A stretch of 22,649 nt of DNA from a virus. The position numbers and the translations under genes were made by a program. The stretch spans positions 1-22,649 of IMG/VR virus record IMGVR_UViG_3300025109_000074. One strand, 5' to 3'. Positions 22,271 through 22,649 of this stretch are shown here, one piece after another (position 1 is the first letter of the stretch; each line of letters opens with the position of its first letter). The notes below the pieces were generated by a model, which was not told the DNA's origin, did no database searches, and saw nothing but the letters and a program-made list of their open reading frames with translations.

Positions 22271-22649
22271 TATCTTCTTCCGTCCGCTTGTGCGTCTAAT
22301 CTTAATGTTCCATATCGCCAAGTTTCGCCGGTGGCGTCATTAGCAATATTAAGTGAGACCAGTCTTCCTCTGGCTCTTGTATCTACCTTATCAGTAGTTG
22401 AGGTAACTGTAAAGGGTCCTAATGGAGAACTAACGGCTGTAGAATCTGGGTAAGAATTTACATATAAAGTAATCTTGGCATTACCAGATAAGTATTTAAA
22501 ATCAGGTAAAAATCTTCTAACTGACATAAAGTATTCTCCATCTCCTCGAAAATCCACAACGCCAGTCGATTGACCCATCATATTTTTTCTTGTGGTAATA
22601 TCATAATCTCCAGATCTAATAAATGCATTAATAGAAGTAGTCCCTGAGC
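22270..22649 (-). CDS. Tail protein, C-terminal part (tail tubular B-like), N-terminus beyond window
   Basis: The frame is open to the right edge, giving 126 visible codons. It contains AFIRSGDYDITTRKN (before an internal Met at 22581), GDGEYFMSVRRFLPDF and a C-terminal KVDTRARGRLVSL followed by WRYGTLRLDAQADGRR. This ending is typical of large marine podovirus tail proteins that I would equate with T7 gp12-like tubular protein B, part of the tail nozzle. Because the frame stays open, the first Met at 22581 is probably not the true start. The stop overlaps the next gene's start as TAATG. The start of the protein and its full size cannot be seen. Confidence 0.75.
   Translation of the reverse strand, partial: SGTTSINAFIRSGDYDITTRKNMMGQSTGVVDFRGDGEYFMSVRRFLPDFKYLSGNAKITLYVNSYPDSTAVSSPLGPFTVTSTTDKVDTRARGRLVSLNIANDATGETWRYGTLRLDAQADGRR

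Noticed and set aside
22271-22321. Upstream start for the 268-residue gene
   Set aside because: It lies inside the tail protein's frame; the ATG at 22270 has a TAATG junction and a purine-rich ribosome-binding site.
1-22649. CRISPR arrays, integrase, transposases, tRNAs, toxin-antitoxin or defence genes
   Set aside because: Looked for on both strands; nothing with repeat-spacer structure, recombinase signature or recognised defence motif was found.

Overview
The window looks like part of a marine podovirus-like bacteriophage genome, most plausibly a phage of SAR11 (Pelagibacterales) or a similar AT-rich oceanic bacterium. The evidence is AT-rich DNA, tightly packed genes that overlap by a few bases, a phage family A DNA polymerase, and a set of virion proteins of the type common in pelagiphages and uncultured marine phages. 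These assignments rest on recognising motifs and on memory of the families; no database search was run. No rRNA, tRNA, CRISPR array, insertion sequence, integrase or attachment site was seen. No stretch longer than 300 bases lacks a gene; the longest gene-free stretch is about 94 bases (7396-7489).

Left module (1-9283, all on the minus strand, read from right to left): a small conserved protein (8918-9283), a sigma70-like promoter (8888-8917), a coiled-coil protein, a candidate DNA-binding protein, a gap with three inverted repeats, an archaeo-eukaryotic-type primase, a glycosyltransferase, a UvrD-like helicase, a DUF3310 protein, a 2OG-Fe(II) oxygenase, a family A DNA polymerase with proofreading domain, a 33-residue membrane peptide, a conserved marine phage protein and a zinc-ribbon protein cut by the window edge. 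This is a DNA replication and metabolism operon. Most neighbours are joined by short overlaps, several of them ATGA.

Middle (9283-10778): one plus-strand gene, a SNF2-type helicase/ATPase, with its own strong promoter (TTGACT, 17 bases, TATATA) whose -35 box touches the start codon of the divergent gene.

Right module (10761-22649, all on the minus strand): reading from the right edge, the C-terminal part of a tail protein, several small conserved virion-type proteins, two glycosyltransferases, four large virion or internal-virion candidates (480, 277, 443 and 1395 residues), a holin/XhlA-like membrane protein and a 48-residue protein. Junctions here are typically TAATG. Terminase, portal and capsid genes are not in the window and would be expected further right.

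Points that stand out: Leu at the position equivalent to E. coli Pol I Phe762; two paralogous glycosyltransferases in separate modules; a clean split between ATGA junctions (replication) and TAATG junctions (virion); short Gly-Gly-X-Val motifs scattered through unrelated virion proteins; an INLRxDA motif near the start of two neighbouring proteins; and a primase that pairs an AEP catalytic core with a cysteine cluster resembling that of the primase large subunit.
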